Counted from the first letter of the stretch, positions 20,252 through 30,318 are shown. The stretch: 64,000 nucleotides of DNA from Anaerobacterium chartisolvens (GCF_003337415.1 NZ_QPJT01000006.1:151066-215065), one strand, 5' to 3'. Notes: generated by a model not told the origin, from the sequence alone. Made by a program: numbers and translations.

Positions 20252-21196
20252 GTGAAGTGGCATGAAATTAAAATAACGACTACAGACGAGGCTTCGGATG
20301 CCGTATCGGAAATGCTTACCTCTATAGGTGCGGGTGGTGTGGCAATAGAAGACCCCAATGATATAAGAAGGGAAGTTTTAAGGTCCGATTCTCTCGATTA
20401 TGCCGATGAGGAGTTTTTAAGCAGCCTTGGGAACGATGTTATTATTAAGGCTTATTTTCAGGGGGATATTAATATTACCGAGCTGGAGCAGCTTGTTAAG
20501 GAGAAAATAAGGTTTATTTCAAACTTTCTGAACACCGGGCACGGCTACAGCGGTTATACCGAGGTCGATGATGAGGACTGGTCCACGGCATGGAAAAAAT
20601 ACTATAAGCCGATACACATCTCAAAAGGCATAGTGATTAAGCCTTCATGGGAAGACTATAACATGAAGGACGGAGAGATTGTAATAGAGCTTGATCCCGG
20701 TATGGCCTTCGGTACAGGCACACATGAGACAACTGCAATGTGCGCCGGGCTGCTCCAAAAGTATTTGAAGCAAGGGGACGAGGTTATAGATGTGGGCTGC
20801 GGCACGGGAATACTGTCTATAATTGCAGCCAAGCTGGGAGCGAATCATATAACGGCGGTGGATATTGATGAGGTTGCCATAAGGGTTACCAGGGAGAACT
20901 GTATAATTAACAGCGTTCACGACAGGGTACATGCCTTAAGAGGCGTTTTGGATGAGGTTCCTGCACAGAAGGCCGATATAGTGGCCGCAAATATTATTGC
21001 CAATATCATAATTGACATTTCAAAAATTATGCCGTATTATTTAAAAGCAGGTGGATATTTTATAGCCTCCGGTATCATAAAGGAGAGAAGCCGGGAGGTT
21101 ATGGAGGCCTGCGAAGCCGAGGGATTTTCCTGCATAGAGCGGCTGGAATCAGGCGAATGGGTGGCGATGGTGTTCAAATGCCTAAGTTCTTTATAA
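20252..21196 (+). CDS. prmA: Ribosomal protein L11 methyltransferase
   Basis: SAM-dependent trimethylation of ribosomal protein L11. 314 residues, with the PrmA N-terminal domain (MKWHEIKI..., GGVAIEDP) and a Rossmann methyltransferase domain: GTGTHETT, DVGCGTGILSIIAAKLGA, VAANIIANII. Starts at GTG 20252 behind AAGGAGCAGGG. The position directly after dnaJ and before rsmE is the standard Firmicute order. Confidence 0.93.
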   Translation: MKWHEIKITTTDEASDAVSEMLTSIGAGGVAIEDPNDIRREVLRSDSLDYADEEFLSSLGNDVIIKAYFQGDINITELEQLVKEKIRFISNFLNTGHGYSGYTEVDDEDWSTAWKKYYKPIHISKGIVIKPSWEDYNMKDGEIVIELDPGMAFGTGTHETTAMCAGLLQKYLKQGDEVIDVGCGTGILSIIAAKLGANHITAVDIDEVAIRVTRENCIINSVHDRVHALRGVLDEVPAQKADIVAANIIANIIIDISKIMPYYLKAGGYFIASGIIKERSREVMEACEAEGFSCIERLESGEWVAMVFKCLSSL

Positions 21197-21927
21197 GCAA
21201 AGAGGATATTTGCAATAATGCAGTTACAATAAAGGGTGAGGACGTAAGCCACATTAAGCGTGTTTTGAGGCTTAAGTGCGGCGATACCCTTCAGGTATGC
21301 GACGGCGCGGGTACTGATTACACCGTGCGGGTTGAAAATTTCGAAAAGGATTGTATAATTGCAGGAATTATAAGCTCAGAGAGAAATAATGCTGAACCGC
21401 CTATAGATATTGTTTTATTTCAGGGAATTCCCAAGTCGGATAAAATGGATTTCATTATCCAGAAAAGTGTTGAGTTGGGTGTTAAAAGCATTATTCCGGT
21501 ATCTACCGATAGAACGGTGGTTAAAATAGCCAATGAAAAGGATGCCGGAGTCAAGACTGCCAGATGGCAGAAAATTGCACTGGAGGCATCAAAGCAGTGC
21601 AACAGGGGCACAATTCCGCATATAGGTGTGCCCGTGAGCTTTGAGGATGCTTTAAGGCAGGCTTCGGACACTGCCGAATTGTGCATCATACCGTATGAGA
21701 AGGAAACCGGGAGCTTTTTAAAGCCGATTATTAAAGGATCTAAAACCAAAAGAATAGCTGTTTTTGTGGGCCCGGAGGGTGGATTTACGGAAAATGAGGT
21801 GCGTAGATCGCAGGACTTTAATATAAGGCCCATAACATTAGGCCCCAGAATTTTGAGGACAGAGACTGCAGGGATAGCTGTAATATCAATACTAATGTAT
21901 GAATTGGGAGATTTAGGAAATGAGTAA
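21178..21927 (+). CDS. rsmE: 16S rRNA (uracil-1498-N3)-methyltransferase
   Basis: SPOUT-class enzyme that methylates U1498 of 16S rRNA. 249 residues: N-terminal PUA-like domain (MPKFFISKEDI, HIKRVLRLKCGD) and the knotted SAM-binding C-terminus with VFVGPEGGFTENEV and LGPRILRTETAGIAV. I place the start at the ATG at 21178, inside the last 19 nt of prmA; an earlier in-frame GTG (21157) would add residues not typical of the family. Its end overlaps the next gene by 8 nt, indicating translational coupling. Confidence 0.92.
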   Translation: MPKFFISKEDICNNAVTIKGEDVSHIKRVLRLKCGDTLQVCDGAGTDYTVRVENFEKDCIIAGIISSERNNAEPPIDIVLFQGIPKSDKMDFIIQKSVELGVKSIIPVSTDRTVVKIANEKDAGVKTARWQKIALEASKQCNRGTIPHIGVPVSFEDALRQASDTAELCIIPYEKETGSFLKPIIKGSKTKRIAVFVGPEGGFTENEVRRSQDFNIRPITLGPRILRTETAGIAVISILMYELGDLGNE

Positions 21928-22291
21928 CCTCAAATTTGTTGTAGTAGATGATGCCATATTTATGAGGACGTTATTAAAGAGGATGATTGAGGAAGAAGAA
22001 GGGTATACTGTTGTAGGTGAGGCCGGAGACGGACATGAGGCAATTCATCAGGCACAGCTTAAGAAGCCTGATGTTATGACTCTTGATATAACCATGCCCG
22101 ATATGGATGGAATAGCCGCCATAAAGGAGATATTAAAGGTCAGTCCTCACACTAAAATTATTATGGTTTCGGCTATGGGGCAGCAGGCGATGGTCATTGA
22201 GGCTATAAAGCTGGGCGCCAGAGATTTTGTAGTAAAGCCTTTCGATAAATCCAGGGTTTTTGCGGCCATTCAAAATGTCATTTCTTCGTAG
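21920..22291 (+). CDS. CheY-like single-domain response regulator
   Basis: A 123-residue stand-alone receiver domain with Asp10/Asp11, phosphoacceptor Asp56 (MTLDITMPDMDG), Ser84 and Lys106 (VVKPF) in place. The chemotaxis-type motif and the lack of an output domain suggest a CheY that binds the flagellar switch or another partner; no chemotaxis or flagellar gene is in the window. It overlaps the rsmE stop by 8 nt, so it is the last gene of the long hrcA-to-cheY transcription unit. Confidence 0.85.
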   Translation: MSNLKFVVVDDAIFMRTLLKRMIEEEEGYTVVGEAGDGHEAIHQAQLKKPDVMTLDITMPDMDGIAAIKEILKVSPHTKIIMVSAMGQQAMVIEAIKLGARDFVVKPFDKSRVFAAIQNVISS

Positions 22292-22304
22292 GGCGCGGTT
22301 TTGG

Positions 22305-22326
22305 GAATACAATGTATTCTTTTTTT
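22305..22326 (+). terminator. Terminator after the CheY-like gene
   Basis: GAATACAATGTATTC self-complementary stem followed by seven T. The stem is short, so it is a weak to moderate terminator. The rest of the gap to 22524 is AT-rich, with a possible -10 (TATAAT, 22485-22490) for the next operon. Confidence 0.6.
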
Positions 22327-22524
22327 ATTTCAGAGTTTATGTGGCAAGGCATATTTAAAATAAAAGCTCAGGAAATAAACCTTAAAAAAACGGAGCAAAT
22401 GGAAGAAAACCGGAAAAAACACCTGAAAATCATAAAAAAATTATGATTATAACAAAATAAAGTTTAATTTATTAAAAGTTATGTTATAATAGTATAAAAT
22501 CCAAAAAGAGGATGATAATAGGTT

Positions 22525-23403
22525 ATGATTAGGAGTATGACAGGCTTTGGCAGAGGTGAAAGCCAGAATGACGGGAAAGAGTTTTTCGTTGAGATAAAAA
22601 CCGTAAATCACAGGTACAGTGATGTTTTTATAAAAATGCCGCGGCATATATCCTTCCTTGAGGATAAGGTGAGGGATGTGGTGAGCAGGAGCATATCCAG
22701 AGGGAAGGCCGATGTATATATATCATATGAGGATTTGGGGGATAATGCCAAAACCGTAGTGTTTGATAAAGCTCTGTCTAAGGCTTATATAGATGCCCTT
22801 AAGTCTCTTAGGGATAGCAGCGGGCTTAATGATGATATATCTGTTTCGCTTATAGCTCGTTTCCCGGATGTTCTGAGGGTTGAAAAGCCGGAAGAGGATG
22901 CAGATAAGCTATGGGAGATGCTTAGTGAGGCTGTTAAAAATGCTTTAAACGCGTTGGTTTCCATGAGGGAAAAGGAGGGGCAGCAGCTCCAAAAAAGCCT
23001 TATGGAAAAGACGGAGTATATAGAAGAGCTTTTAAAGAAAATAGCTCTGCGGGCACCCAATGTTGTAACGGAGTATAAGCAAAAATTAGAAGCAAGGATA
23101 AAAGAGCTCTTGGATCAGCAGACTGTGGATGAAAGCAGAATAGCTGTGGAGATTGCTCTGTTTGCTGACAGATGCAGTATTGATGAAGAGATAGTGCGCC
23201 TTGGAAGTCACATAGGCCAGCTTAGGGAAGCCTTGGATATGAAGCAGCCGGTTGGAAGAAAGCTTGATTTTATTATGCAGGAAATGAACAGAGAGGTAAA
23301 TACCATAGGCTCTAAGGCCAATGACCTTACAATAACAAGGCATGTTGTTGATATTAAGAGTGAGCTGGAAAAAATTCGTGAACAGGTCCAGAATATAGAA
23401 TAG
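22525..23403 (+). CDS. yicC: YicC/YloC-family endoribonuclease
   Basis: 292 residues with the family's start MIRSMTGFGRGE and C-terminus (FIMQEMNREVNTIGSKAND). YicC-type proteins are stress-linked endoribonucleases. First gene of the yicC-remA-gmk-rpoZ-coaBC run, the usual Firmicute order. GAGGATG upstream; TATAAT at 22485 is a plausible -10. Confidence 0.9.
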   Translation: MIRSMTGFGRGESQNDGKEFFVEIKTVNHRYSDVFIKMPRHISFLEDKVRDVVSRSISRGKADVYISYEDLGDNAKTVVFDKALSKAYIDALKSLRDSSGLNDDISVSLIARFPDVLRVEKPEEDADKLWEMLSEAVKNALNALVSMREKEGQQLQKSLMEKTEYIEELLKKIALRAPNVVTEYKQKLEARIKELLDQQTVDESRIAVEIALFADRCSIDEEIVRLGSHIGQLREALDMKQPVGRKLDFIMQEMNREVNTIGSKANDLTITRHVVDIKSELEKIREQVQNIE

Positions 23404-23438
23404 CACAATATAAAAATTAGAAATCGGGAGGTAAGTTA

Positions 23439-23720
23439 ATGAAACTTATAAACATAGGCTTCGGAAATATTGTGTCGGCAAACAGGCTTGTGGCTATAGT
23501 AAGTCCTGAATCGGCTCCTATAAAGAGAATAATACAGGAGGCCAGGGACAGGGGAATGCTTATAGATGCTACATATGGCAGAAGGACCAGAGCCGTTATA
23601 ATTACCGACAGCGACCACATAATACTTTCCGCTGTTCAGCCTGAAACAGTTGCACACAGGCTCAATGTTAAGGATGTGGATACAGACGCAGATGCGGATT
23701 CAGAAGAGGCGGATGAATAG
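23439..23720 (+). CDS. remA: Extracellular matrix regulatory protein RemA (DUF370)
   Basis: A 93-residue DUF370 protein: [32 protein letters not shown] N-terminus and [12 protein letters not shown]. RemA of Bacillus subtilis is a ring-forming DNA-binding activator of biofilm and osmolyte genes. The Asp/Glu-rich tail ([14 protein letters not shown]) is an addition compared with the short family form. CGGGAGG before the ATG. gmk follows with 10 nt spacing. Confidence 0.88.
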   Translation: MKLINIGFGNIVSANRLVAIVSPESAPIKRIIQEARDRGMLIDATYGRRTRAVIITDSDHIILSAVQPETVAHRLNVKDVDTDADADSEEADE

Positions 23721-23730
23721 AGGGGCTGAG

Positions 23731-24336
23731 ATGTCACATAAAGGCTTGCTGGTTATCCTTTGCGGTCCGTCGGGAGTTGGCAAGGGAACCATATTAAATA
23801 AAGCAATGCATAAAAACAAAAATATAAGGTTATCCGTTTCTGCAACCACCAGGAGTCCAAGAAGCGGCGAGGAGGAAGCCGTCAATTATTATTTTAAATC
23901 CATTCGCGATTTTAAAAAAATGATAGAAAAAGATGAATTGGTTGAATGGGTGGAGTATTGCGGAAATTACTATGGTACGCCTAAAAGGCATATTGAGGAT
24001 TTGCTGGGCCAGGGATATGACGTTGTACTGGAAATAGAAGTAGAGGGAGCTGCCAGGATAAAAAATAAGTACCCCGAGGTAGTATCGGTGTTTGTTCTGC
24101 CTCCTACCTTTGAGGAATTGAGAACAAGACTTGCAGGCAGAGGGACTGAGGATTCCGAGGTTATTGAGAAGCGCATTGAAAGGGCCAGACAGGAAATAGA
24201 GCATGCCGATAAATATGATTATATAATTATTAATGACGATATTGACGAGGCTGCGGATAAACTAAACTGCATTTTGCAGGCAGAGAAGCTCACGGTAGAA
24301 AGAAACAAGCATATACTAGAAGAAATAGGTTTTTAG
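23731..24336 (+). CDS. gmk: Guanylate kinase
   Basis: Phosphorylates GMP to GDP. 201 residues with the P-loop LCGPSGVGKGT, SATTRSPRSGEEEAVNY (GMP binding) and VVLEIEVEGA. The start is the ATG at 23731 with GAGGGG five nt upstream; an alternative ATG at 23713 overlaps the remA stop. Confidence 0.94.
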   Translation: MSHKGLLVILCGPSGVGKGTILNKAMHKNKNIRLSVSATTRSPRSGEEEAVNYYFKSIRDFKKMIEKDELVEWVEYCGNYYGTPKRHIEDLLGQGYDVVLEIEVEGAARIKNKYPEVVSVFVLPPTFEELRTRLAGRGTEDSEVIEKRIERARQEIEHADKYDYIIINDDIDEAADKLNCILQAEKLTVERNKHILEEIGF

Positions 24337-24348
24337 GAGGTTATTTTA

Positions 24349-24555
24349 ATGATTGAACCGCCAATTAATTCATTGATGACTAAGGTTGACAGCAGATATA
24401 CTCTGGTGGTAGCTGCCGCAAAAAGAGCCCGCCAGCTTGCTGACGGGGCCCATAAGCTTACCAAATGCAATTCCGATAAGCCTGTTACAATTGCGATTAA
24501 TGAGATTAATGAAGATAAAATTACGTATGTACGTACCAAAAGCGGAATAAAATAA
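24349..24555 (+). CDS. rpoZ: RNA polymerase omega subunit
   Basis: 68 residues; MIEPPINSLMTKVDSRYTLV and RARQL are the conserved omega residues that hold the beta' subunit. TAGGAGG precedes the ATG. The standard neighbour of gmk in Firmicutes. Confidence 0.93.
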   Translation: MIEPPINSLMTKVDSRYTLVVAAAKRARQLADGAHKLTKCNSDKPVTIAINEINEDKITYVRTKSGIK

Positions 24556-24671
24556 AATCCGTCAGTGGACTGGGATTTTTGCACAACAGCAATGGGCAAC
24601 AGGCGATTAGTAATCAAGTTATTAATTGTCCGTTGTCCATTGTTAATTGGTATTTTTACGGGAGAGGATTT

Positions 24672-25883
24672 ATGCTTAAAGGTAAAACGGTTGTTGTAGG
24701 TGTGTGCGGAGGAATAGCGGCATACAAGGTTGTTGAGGTGATAAGCAGGCTGAGAAAGCTGGGGGCGGAGGTGCATGTCATTATGACTAAGAGCGCCGAA
24801 AGCTTTGTTGCTCCTCTAACCTTTCAGTCGCTGTCTAATAATTATGTTGTCAGGGACATGTTTTCAGAGCCTAAAAGCTGGGAGGTTGAGCATATTTCTC
24901 TTGCCAGAAGGGCGGATTTGATTGTTATTGCTCCCGCTACGGCAAACGTTATAGGAAAGGTGTCGGGAGGAATTGCCGATGACATGCTTACAACAACCAT
25001 AATGGCTGCGCAGGTGCCGGTGCTTTTTGTTCCTGCCATGAACCAAGCCATGTATGCTAACCCCATATTAAAGTCCAATATTTCAAAGCTTGCGGCACTG
25101 GGGTACATGTTTATGGAGCCCGGAACCGGGTCCATGGCGGCTGAAGGTGAGCACGGCAAGGGGAGACTTCCCGAGCCCCGGCACATAGTAGAAAGGCTTG
25201 TGGACATTCTGCTTCGGGACAGGGACATGAAGGACATTAAGGTGCTGATAACAGCAGGCCCTACACGCGAAGCTATTGATCCTGTCAGGTACATCTCTAA
25301 CCACTCGTCGGGTAAAATGGGCTATTCGCTTGCAGAGGCCGCATTAAAAAGGGGCGCCGAGGTAACACTTGTTTCGGGGCCGGTGAGCATACCTTGCCCT
25401 GGCGGTGCAGAGCTTATAAGCGTTGTTTCGGCACAGCAAATGCACAGTGAGGTGATGAAGGCGTATGCCCGCTTCGACATGCTTATAATGGTGGCGGCGG
25501 TTGCTGACTACAGATGTGCAGAAATATCTCCTGATAAGATAAAGAAAAACGGTGATGATATGACGGTAAGGCTTGTAAAAAACCCCGACATAGCAAGGGA
25601 GCTTGGAGAGGTAAAGGGTGAAAGGCTGCTCGTGGGCTTCAGTGCCGAGACGGAGAATCTGCTTTCCAATGCCAAAGCTAAGCTTGAGGCAAAGAATATG
25701 GACATGATAGCTGCAAACGATGTGTCTGCCGAGGGTGCGGGATTTGATTCAGATACCAACATAGTAAAGCTTGTAAAAAGGGATGGATGCTTGATTGAAT
25801 TGCCTAAAATGAGTAAAAGGGACGTTTCTCATAAAATACTTGATGAGGCTGTTATGTTATTTAAAAAAGAAATTAAAGAATAA
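24672..25883 (+). CDS. coaBC: Bifunctional CoaBC (phosphopantothenoylcysteine synthetase/decarboxylase)
   Basis: Two consecutive steps of coenzyme A synthesis. 403 residues: flavoprotein decarboxylase half (VVGVCGGIAAYK; catalytic His in VEHISLARRAD; PAMNQAMY), then synthetase half (ITAGPTREAIDPVRYISNHSSGKMG; AAVADYR). I start at the ATG at 24672 behind GGGAGAGG; the open frame continues upstream to 24579 through an AT-rich repeat-like spacer without resembling the family. Confidence 0.94.
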   Translation: MLKGKTVVVGVCGGIAAYKVVEVISRLRKLGAEVHVIMTKSAESFVAPLTFQSLSNNYVVRDMFSEPKSWEVEHISLARRADLIVIAPATANVIGKVSGGIADDMLTTTIMAAQVPVLFVPAMNQAMYANPILKSNISKLAALGYMFMEPGTGSMAAEGEHGKGRLPEPRHIVERLVDILLRDRDMKDIKVLITAGPTREAIDPVRYISNHSSGKMGYSLAEAALKRGAEVTLVSGPVSIPCPGGAELISVVSAQQMHSEVMKAYARFDMLIMVAAVADYRCAEISPDKIKKNGDDMTVRLVKNPDIARELGEVKGERLLVGFSAETENLLSNAKAKLEAKNMDMIAANDVSAEGAGFDSDTNIVKLVKRDGCLIELPKMSKRDVSHKILDEAVMLFKKEIKE

Positions 25884-25914
25884 ATATAAAACGTAAACGA
25901 GGAGGACATTACTG

Positions 25915-27303
25915 ATGGCGGTGGAGAAAACAATGGAAAAGATAGTGGCTCTGGCGAAAAATAGAGGGTTTGTGTACCCGGGATCGGATATATATGGAGG
26001 TCTTGCTAACGCGTGGGACTACGGCCCGCTGGGGGTAGAGCTGAAAAACAACGTAAAGAGGGCGTGGTGGAAAAAATTCATACAGCAAAGCCCGTATAAT
26101 GTAGGAGTGGACTGTGCAATACTTATGAACCCTCAGGTATGGGTGGCATCGGGGCATGTGGGAGGCTTTAGCGATCCCCTCATAGATTGCAAGGATTGCA
26201 AAACCAGACACAGGGCAGACAAGCTTATAGAGGACTGGAATAACGAAAACCAAACCGAGACGGCTGTTGACGGATGGACAAACGAGCAGCTTACGGCATA
26301 TATAAAGGAAAAGGGAGTGAAGTGTCCCCAGTGCGGTTCCGCCAATTTCACCGATATAAGAAAGTTTAATCTTATGTTTAAAACCTTTCAGGGTGTTACC
26401 GAGGACTCAAAGGCGGAAATATTCTTAAGGCCGGAAACCGCGCAGGGGATTTTTGTGAATTTTAAAAATGTACAGAGAACCTCAAGGAAGAAGATTCCTT
26501 TCGGAATAGGGCAGATTGGAAAATCCTTCAGAAACGAAATAACCCCGGGTAATTTCACCTTCAGAACCCGTGAATTTGAGCAAATGGAGCTTGAGTTTTT
26601 CTGTGAACCGGGGAAGGATCTTGAGTGGTTTGAGTATTGGAAGGATTTTTGTCATAACTGGCTCCTTGGCTTGGGCATAAGGAAGGAAAGCCTGAAGCTG
26701 CGCGATCATGCCAAGGAAGAGCTTTCCCATTACAGTAATGCAACGACAGACATTGAATTTAAGTTTCCGTTTGGATGGGGTGAGCTGTGGGGAATTGCCG
26801 ACAGGACGGATTTTGATTTAAAGCAGCACATGGAGCACTCTAAGGATGACCTGTCCTATTTTGATCCCGTAACGAATCAAAAATATGTACCATACTGTAT
26901 AGAGCCTTCTCTTGGAGCGGACAGGGTAACCCTTGCATTTTTATGCGACGCATATGATGAGGAGGAGGTTGCGGAGGGAGATATAAGGACTGTTCTTCAC
27001 TTCCATCCAGCAATTGCTCCGATAAAAATTGCGGTTCTTCCGCTTTCCAAAAAGCTTGGAGAGGATGCCTATAAGGTATATGAAGACTTGACAAAAAAAT
27101 ATGTGTGTGAGTACGATGAGACGGGAAGCATAGGAAAGAGATACAGAAGGCAGGATGAGACGGGCACGCCTTACTGTGTTACATTTGATTTTGATTCAGT
27201 CAGCGATGGAAGTGTAACCATAAGGGACAGGGATTCAATGCAGCAGGTAAGAATAAAAATTGATGATTTGGGCAAATATTTTGAAGAAAGGCTGGAGTTT
27301 TAA
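25915..27303 (+). CDS. glyS: Glycyl-tRNA synthetase (dimeric type)
   Basis: 462-residue class II enzyme of the eukaryote-like alpha2 family, found in many Firmicutes in place of the alpha2beta2 form. Visible: [26 protein letters not shown], the zinc-site cysteines ([17 protein letters not shown]), motif 2 ([21 protein letters not shown]) and motif 3 ([13 protein letters not shown]). GAGGAGG precedes the ATG. No T-box leader was seen in the short gap after coaBC. Confidence 0.94.
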   Translation: MAVEKTMEKIVALAKNRGFVYPGSDIYGGLANAWDYGPLGVELKNNVKRAWWKKFIQQSPYNVGVDCAILMNPQVWVASGHVGGFSDPLIDCKDCKTRHRADKLIEDWNNENQTETAVDGWTNEQLTAYIKEKGVKCPQCGSANFTDIRKFNLMFKTFQGVTEDSKAEIFLRPETAQGIFVNFKNVQRTSRKKIPFGIGQIGKSFRNEITPGNFTFRTREFEQMELEFFCEPGKDLEWFEYWKDFCHNWLLGLGIRKESLKLRDHAKEELSHYSNATTDIEFKFPFGWGELWGIADRTDFDLKQHMEHSKDDLSYFDPVTNQKYVPYCIEPSLGADRVTLAFLCDAYDEEEVAEGDIRTVLHFHPAIAPIKIAVLPLSKKLGEDAYKVYEDLTKKYVCEYDETGSIGKRYRRQDETGTPYCVTFDFDSVSDGSVTIRDRDSMQQVRIKIDDLGKYFEERLEF

Positions 27304-27401
27304 AGAAAGTCATTAAAAGTATGTATACCCATGATTATGGACAGAATTTATTACTGCTTATTGTGTACTTAAAAAAACAGTGTATTTAAAAATTAATTAA
27401 T

Positions 27402-27428
27402 TTGAAAATAATATAATTGTGATATAAT
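27402..27428 (+). promoter_or_regulatory. Possible ppdK promoter
   Basis: TTGAAA (27402-27407) and TATAAT (27423-27428) with a 15-nt spacer in a very AT-rich gap. The only good -10 match in the glyS-ppdK gap. Confidence 0.5.
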
Positions 27429-27483
27429 TAATAAGGCTGTTAAATGGAATATTATTCCTTGGACTTTTTTGGAGGAGTATAAG

Positions 27484-27534
27484 ATGGAAGATGCGAAGCT
27501 GTATGCACTCCCATATATAATTATACAATTATAA
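27484..27534 (+). CDS. Possible 16-residue leader peptide of ppdK
   Basis: ATG with GGAGGAG nine nt upstream, encoding MEDAKLYALPYIIIQL then TAA, ending 21 nt before ppdK's ATG. The strong ribosome binding site argues for translation; no family, and a chance ORF is possible. Confidence 0.35.
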   Translation: MEDAKLYALPYIIIQL

Positions 27535-27555
27535 AATACATAGGAGGTTTACTTA

Positions 27556-30195
27556 ATGGCGAAGTATGTTTATCTGTTCAGTGAGGGTAACGCTTCAATG
27601 AAAAATTTGCTTGGAGGCAAGGGGGCTAATCTGGCCGAGATGACGGGGTTGGGGCTTCCGGTGCCGAGGGGATTTACTGTTACTACCGAGGCTTGTACCA
27701 GATATTACAATGACGGAAAAGTGATTGCCGACGAAATAGAGAAAGAAATATCGGAAATGATGGAAAAAACAGAGAACCTGGTGGGAAAGAAGTTCGGAGA
27801 TCCTAAAAACCCTTTTCTCGTATCGGTGCGTTCCGGCGCAAGGGCTTCAATGCCGGGTATGATGGACACGATATTGAACCTTGGGCTTAACGACACCGTT
27901 GTGGAAGGGCTTTCTGAGCTCACAGGCAACGAAAGGTTTGCTTTTGACAGCTACAGGCGGTTTATTCAGATGTTCAGTGATGTTGTTATGGAGGTTGAGA
28001 AATCAAAATTTGAGAAAATACTCCATGGTGTAAAAGAAGAGAATGGCGCTAAGTTTGATACTGATCTCACAGCCCTTAATTTAAGGGAGGTAGTTAAAAG
28101 ATATAAGGAGCTCTTTAAGCAGGAAAAGGGCTTTGATTTTCCTCAGGAGCCTAAGGCTCAGCTTATGGAGGCGGTAAAGGCGGTGTTCCGTTCATGGGAT
28201 AACCCCAGAGCCATTGTATACAGGAGGCTTAATGATATCCCCGGTGACTGGGGAACGGCGGTCAATGTGCAGGAAATGGTTTATGGAAATATGGGAAATG
28301 ATTCGGGTACGGGGGTTGCCTTTACCAGAAACCCGTCCACAGGAGAGAAGAAGCTGTATGGAGAGTTTCTGATGAATGCTCAGGGAGAGGACGTTGTTGC
28401 TGGAATCAGGACACCCCAGTCAATAGAGCAGCTAAGAGAAATCAATCCCGAGGTATACAACCAGTTTGCAGACATTGCAGAGAAGCTTGAGAAGCATTAC
28501 AGGGATATGCAGGACATGGAGTTTACCATTGAAAAGGGCAAGCTCTTTATGCTTCAGACCAGAAACGGAAAGAGGACGGCTGCTGCTGCGTTAAAGATAG
28601 CGGTTGATCTTGTTGACGAGGGCATGGCGACCAAGCAGGAAGCGATAATGAAGGTGGATCCCAAGCAGTTGGACGCATTGCTGCACCCCAATTTTGAGCC
28701 AAAGGCCTTAAAGGCGGCGCAGCCTGTTGCAAAGGGGCTTCCCGCATCGCCCGGAGCTGCCACGGGTAAGGTTTTCTTTGAAGCGGATGATGCTGTGGAG
28801 GCATCAAAGGGAGGGGAAGACAAGGTTATACTTGTAAGGCTTGAGACCTCGCCCGAGGACATAGAGGGAATGCACGTATCGCAGGGCATACTGACAGGAC
28901 GCGGAGGTATGACCTCTCACGCGGCTGTGGTTGCAAGGGGCATGGGCACGTGCTGTGTGGCCGGATGCGGGGATATAAAAATAAATGAGGAAGAAAAATA
29001 TTTTACTGATAAAAACGGCAAAAAATATGCAGAAGGGGATTGGATTTCGTTAGACGGCTCAACAGGAAATGTATATGGGGAAAGGCTTCCCACGGTAGAG
29101 CCCGAGATGACGGGAGACTTTTCCACTCTTATGCAGTGGGCCGACGAGATGAGAACACTCAAAATAAGGACTAACGCCGATACGCCCAAGGATGCTGCTC
29201 AGGCAATGAGCTTTGGTGCGGAGGGTATAGGCCTGTGCCGTACAGAGCATATGTTTTTTGAGCCTGACAGGCTTCCCGCAATGCGTGAGATGATTGTTGC
29301 CAGAACGGAGCAGCAGAGGGTAAAAGCACTGGAGAAGCTTCTTCCCATGCAGAGAAGTGACTTTGAGGGACTGTTTACGGAGATGAAGGGATATCCTGTA
29401 ACCATAAGGTTCTTAGACCCTCCTCTCCATGAATTCCTTCCTCAGGCCGACGAGGATATACAGGCCCTTGCAAAGGAAATGGGACTGGAATACTGTGAAT
29501 TGAAGAGCATAGTTTGTGATTTGCATGAGTTCAACCCCATGATGGGGCACAGGGGCTGCCGCCTTGCGGTGACATATCCTGAAATAGCTGAAATGCAGAC
29601 AAGGGCGGTTATAGAGGCTGCCATTAATGTAAACAAAAAAGGCATGAGCGTAATACCTGAGATAATGATTCCTCTAGTGGGAGAAACCAAGGAGCTCAAG
29701 TATGTAAAGGACGTTGTTGTGAAGACGGCGGACAGCATTATAGAGAAAGCGGGAGTTCAGCTTCAGTATAAGGTAGGAACAATGATAGAGATTCCGAGGG
29801 CTGCCATAACTTCAGATGAGATAGCAAAGGAAGCGGAATTTTTCTCATTCGGCACAAACGACCTCACTCAGATGACCTTCGGTTTCAGCCGTGATGATGC
29901 GGGGCGTTTCCTTGACGAGTATTACAATAAGAAAATCTATGAGTCGGATCCGTTTGCAAGACTTGACCAGACAGGAGTCGGGAAGCTTATAAAGATTGCT
30001 TCGGAGCTGGGAAAACAGACGAGGCCGGACATCAAGCTGGGAATTTGCGGAGAGCATGGAGGCGACCCCTCTTCAATTGAGTTCTGCCACAATCTTGGAT
30101 TGAACTATGTATCCTGCTCACCGTTCCGCGTGCCCATAGCAAGGCTGGCAGCGGCACAAGCAGCCGTAGGCGGCGGGGCAATGGGACAGAAATAA
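27556..30195 (+). CDS. ppdK: Pyruvate, phosphate dikinase
   Basis: Interconverts pyruvate + ATP + phosphate and PEP + AMP + PPi, a central glycolytic step in cellulolytic clostridia. 879 residues: N-terminal nucleotide-binding domain (LLGGKGANLAEM; SVRSGARASMPGMMDT), the phosphohistidine swivelling domain (GILTGRGGMTSHAAVVARGMG, catalytic His), and the C-terminal PEP/pyruvate TIM barrel (FGTNDLTQMTFGFSRDD; GICGEHGGDP). TAGGAGG before ATG. Its last codons (AAVGGGAMGQK) and terminator are copied three more times downstream behind toxin-antitoxin modules. Confidence 0.97.
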   Translation: MAKYVYLFSEGNASMKNLLGGKGANLAEMTGLGLPVPRGFTVTTEACTRYYNDGKVIADEIEKEISEMMEKTENLVGKKFGDPKNPFLVSVRSGARASMPGMMDTILNLGLNDTVVEGLSELTGNERFAFDSYRRFIQMFSDVVMEVEKSKFEKILHGVKEENGAKFDTDLTALNLREVVKRYKELFKQEKGFDFPQEPKAQLMEAVKAVFRSWDNPRAIVYRRLNDIPGDWGTAVNVQEMVYGNMGNDSGTGVAFTRNPSTGEKKLYGEFLMNAQGEDVVAGIRTPQSIEQLREINPEVYNQFADIAEKLEKHYRDMQDMEFTIEKGKLFMLQTRNGKRTAAAALKIAVDLVDEGMATKQEAIMKVDPKQLDALLHPNFEPKALKAAQPVAKGLPASPGAATGKVFFEADDAVEASKGGEDKVILVRLETSPEDIEGMHVSQGILTGRGGMTSHAAVVARGMGTCCVAGCGDIKINEEEKYFTDKNGKKYAEGDWISLDGSTGNVYGERLPTVEPEMTGDFSTLMQWADEMRTLKIRTNADTPKDAAQAMSFGAEGIGLCRTEHMFFEPDRLPAMREMIVARTEQQRVKALEKLLPMQRSDFEGLFTEMKGYPVTIRFLDPPLHEFLPQADEDIQALAKEMGLEYCELKSIVCDLHEFNPMMGHRGCRLAVTYPEIAEMQTRAVIEAAINVNKKGMSVIPEIMIPLVGETKELKYVKDVVVKTADSIIEKAGVQLQYKVGTMIEIPRAAITSDEIAKEAEFFSFGTNDLTQMTFGFSRDDAGRFLDEYYNKKIYESDPFARLDQTGVGKLIKIASELGKQTRPDIKLGICGEHGGDPSSIEFCHNLGLNYVSCSPFRVPIARLAAAQAAVGGGAMGQK

Positions 30196-30308
30196 GAATG
30201 AGCATGGAGAGAAAGCTCTGTGTCATCAAGGTTTGAGATAAATTCACAAGTATAATAAATAGGGTGCTGACAAGCGGATTTTTTGCTGTTAGCACCCTGC
30301 TTTTTGAT
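30161..30308 (+). repeat. ppdK tail repeat, copy A (native), with terminator
   Basis: The last 11 ppdK codons, stop, spacer and terminator (GGGTGCTGACA/TGTTAGCACCC with one wobble pair, T-run inside and after the loop). Copy B (31219-31367) matches it over 148 nt, including an unbroken identical run of about 83 nt; copy C (32113-32254) is more diverged. Confidence 0.9.
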
Positions 30309-30318
30309 AAAAAATGTA

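Noticed and set aside
24579..24671. N-terminal extension of CoaBC from 24579
   Set aside because: The added residues are encoded by an AT-rich repeat-like spacer, have no ribosome binding site and do not resemble the family; ATG 24672 is well supported.
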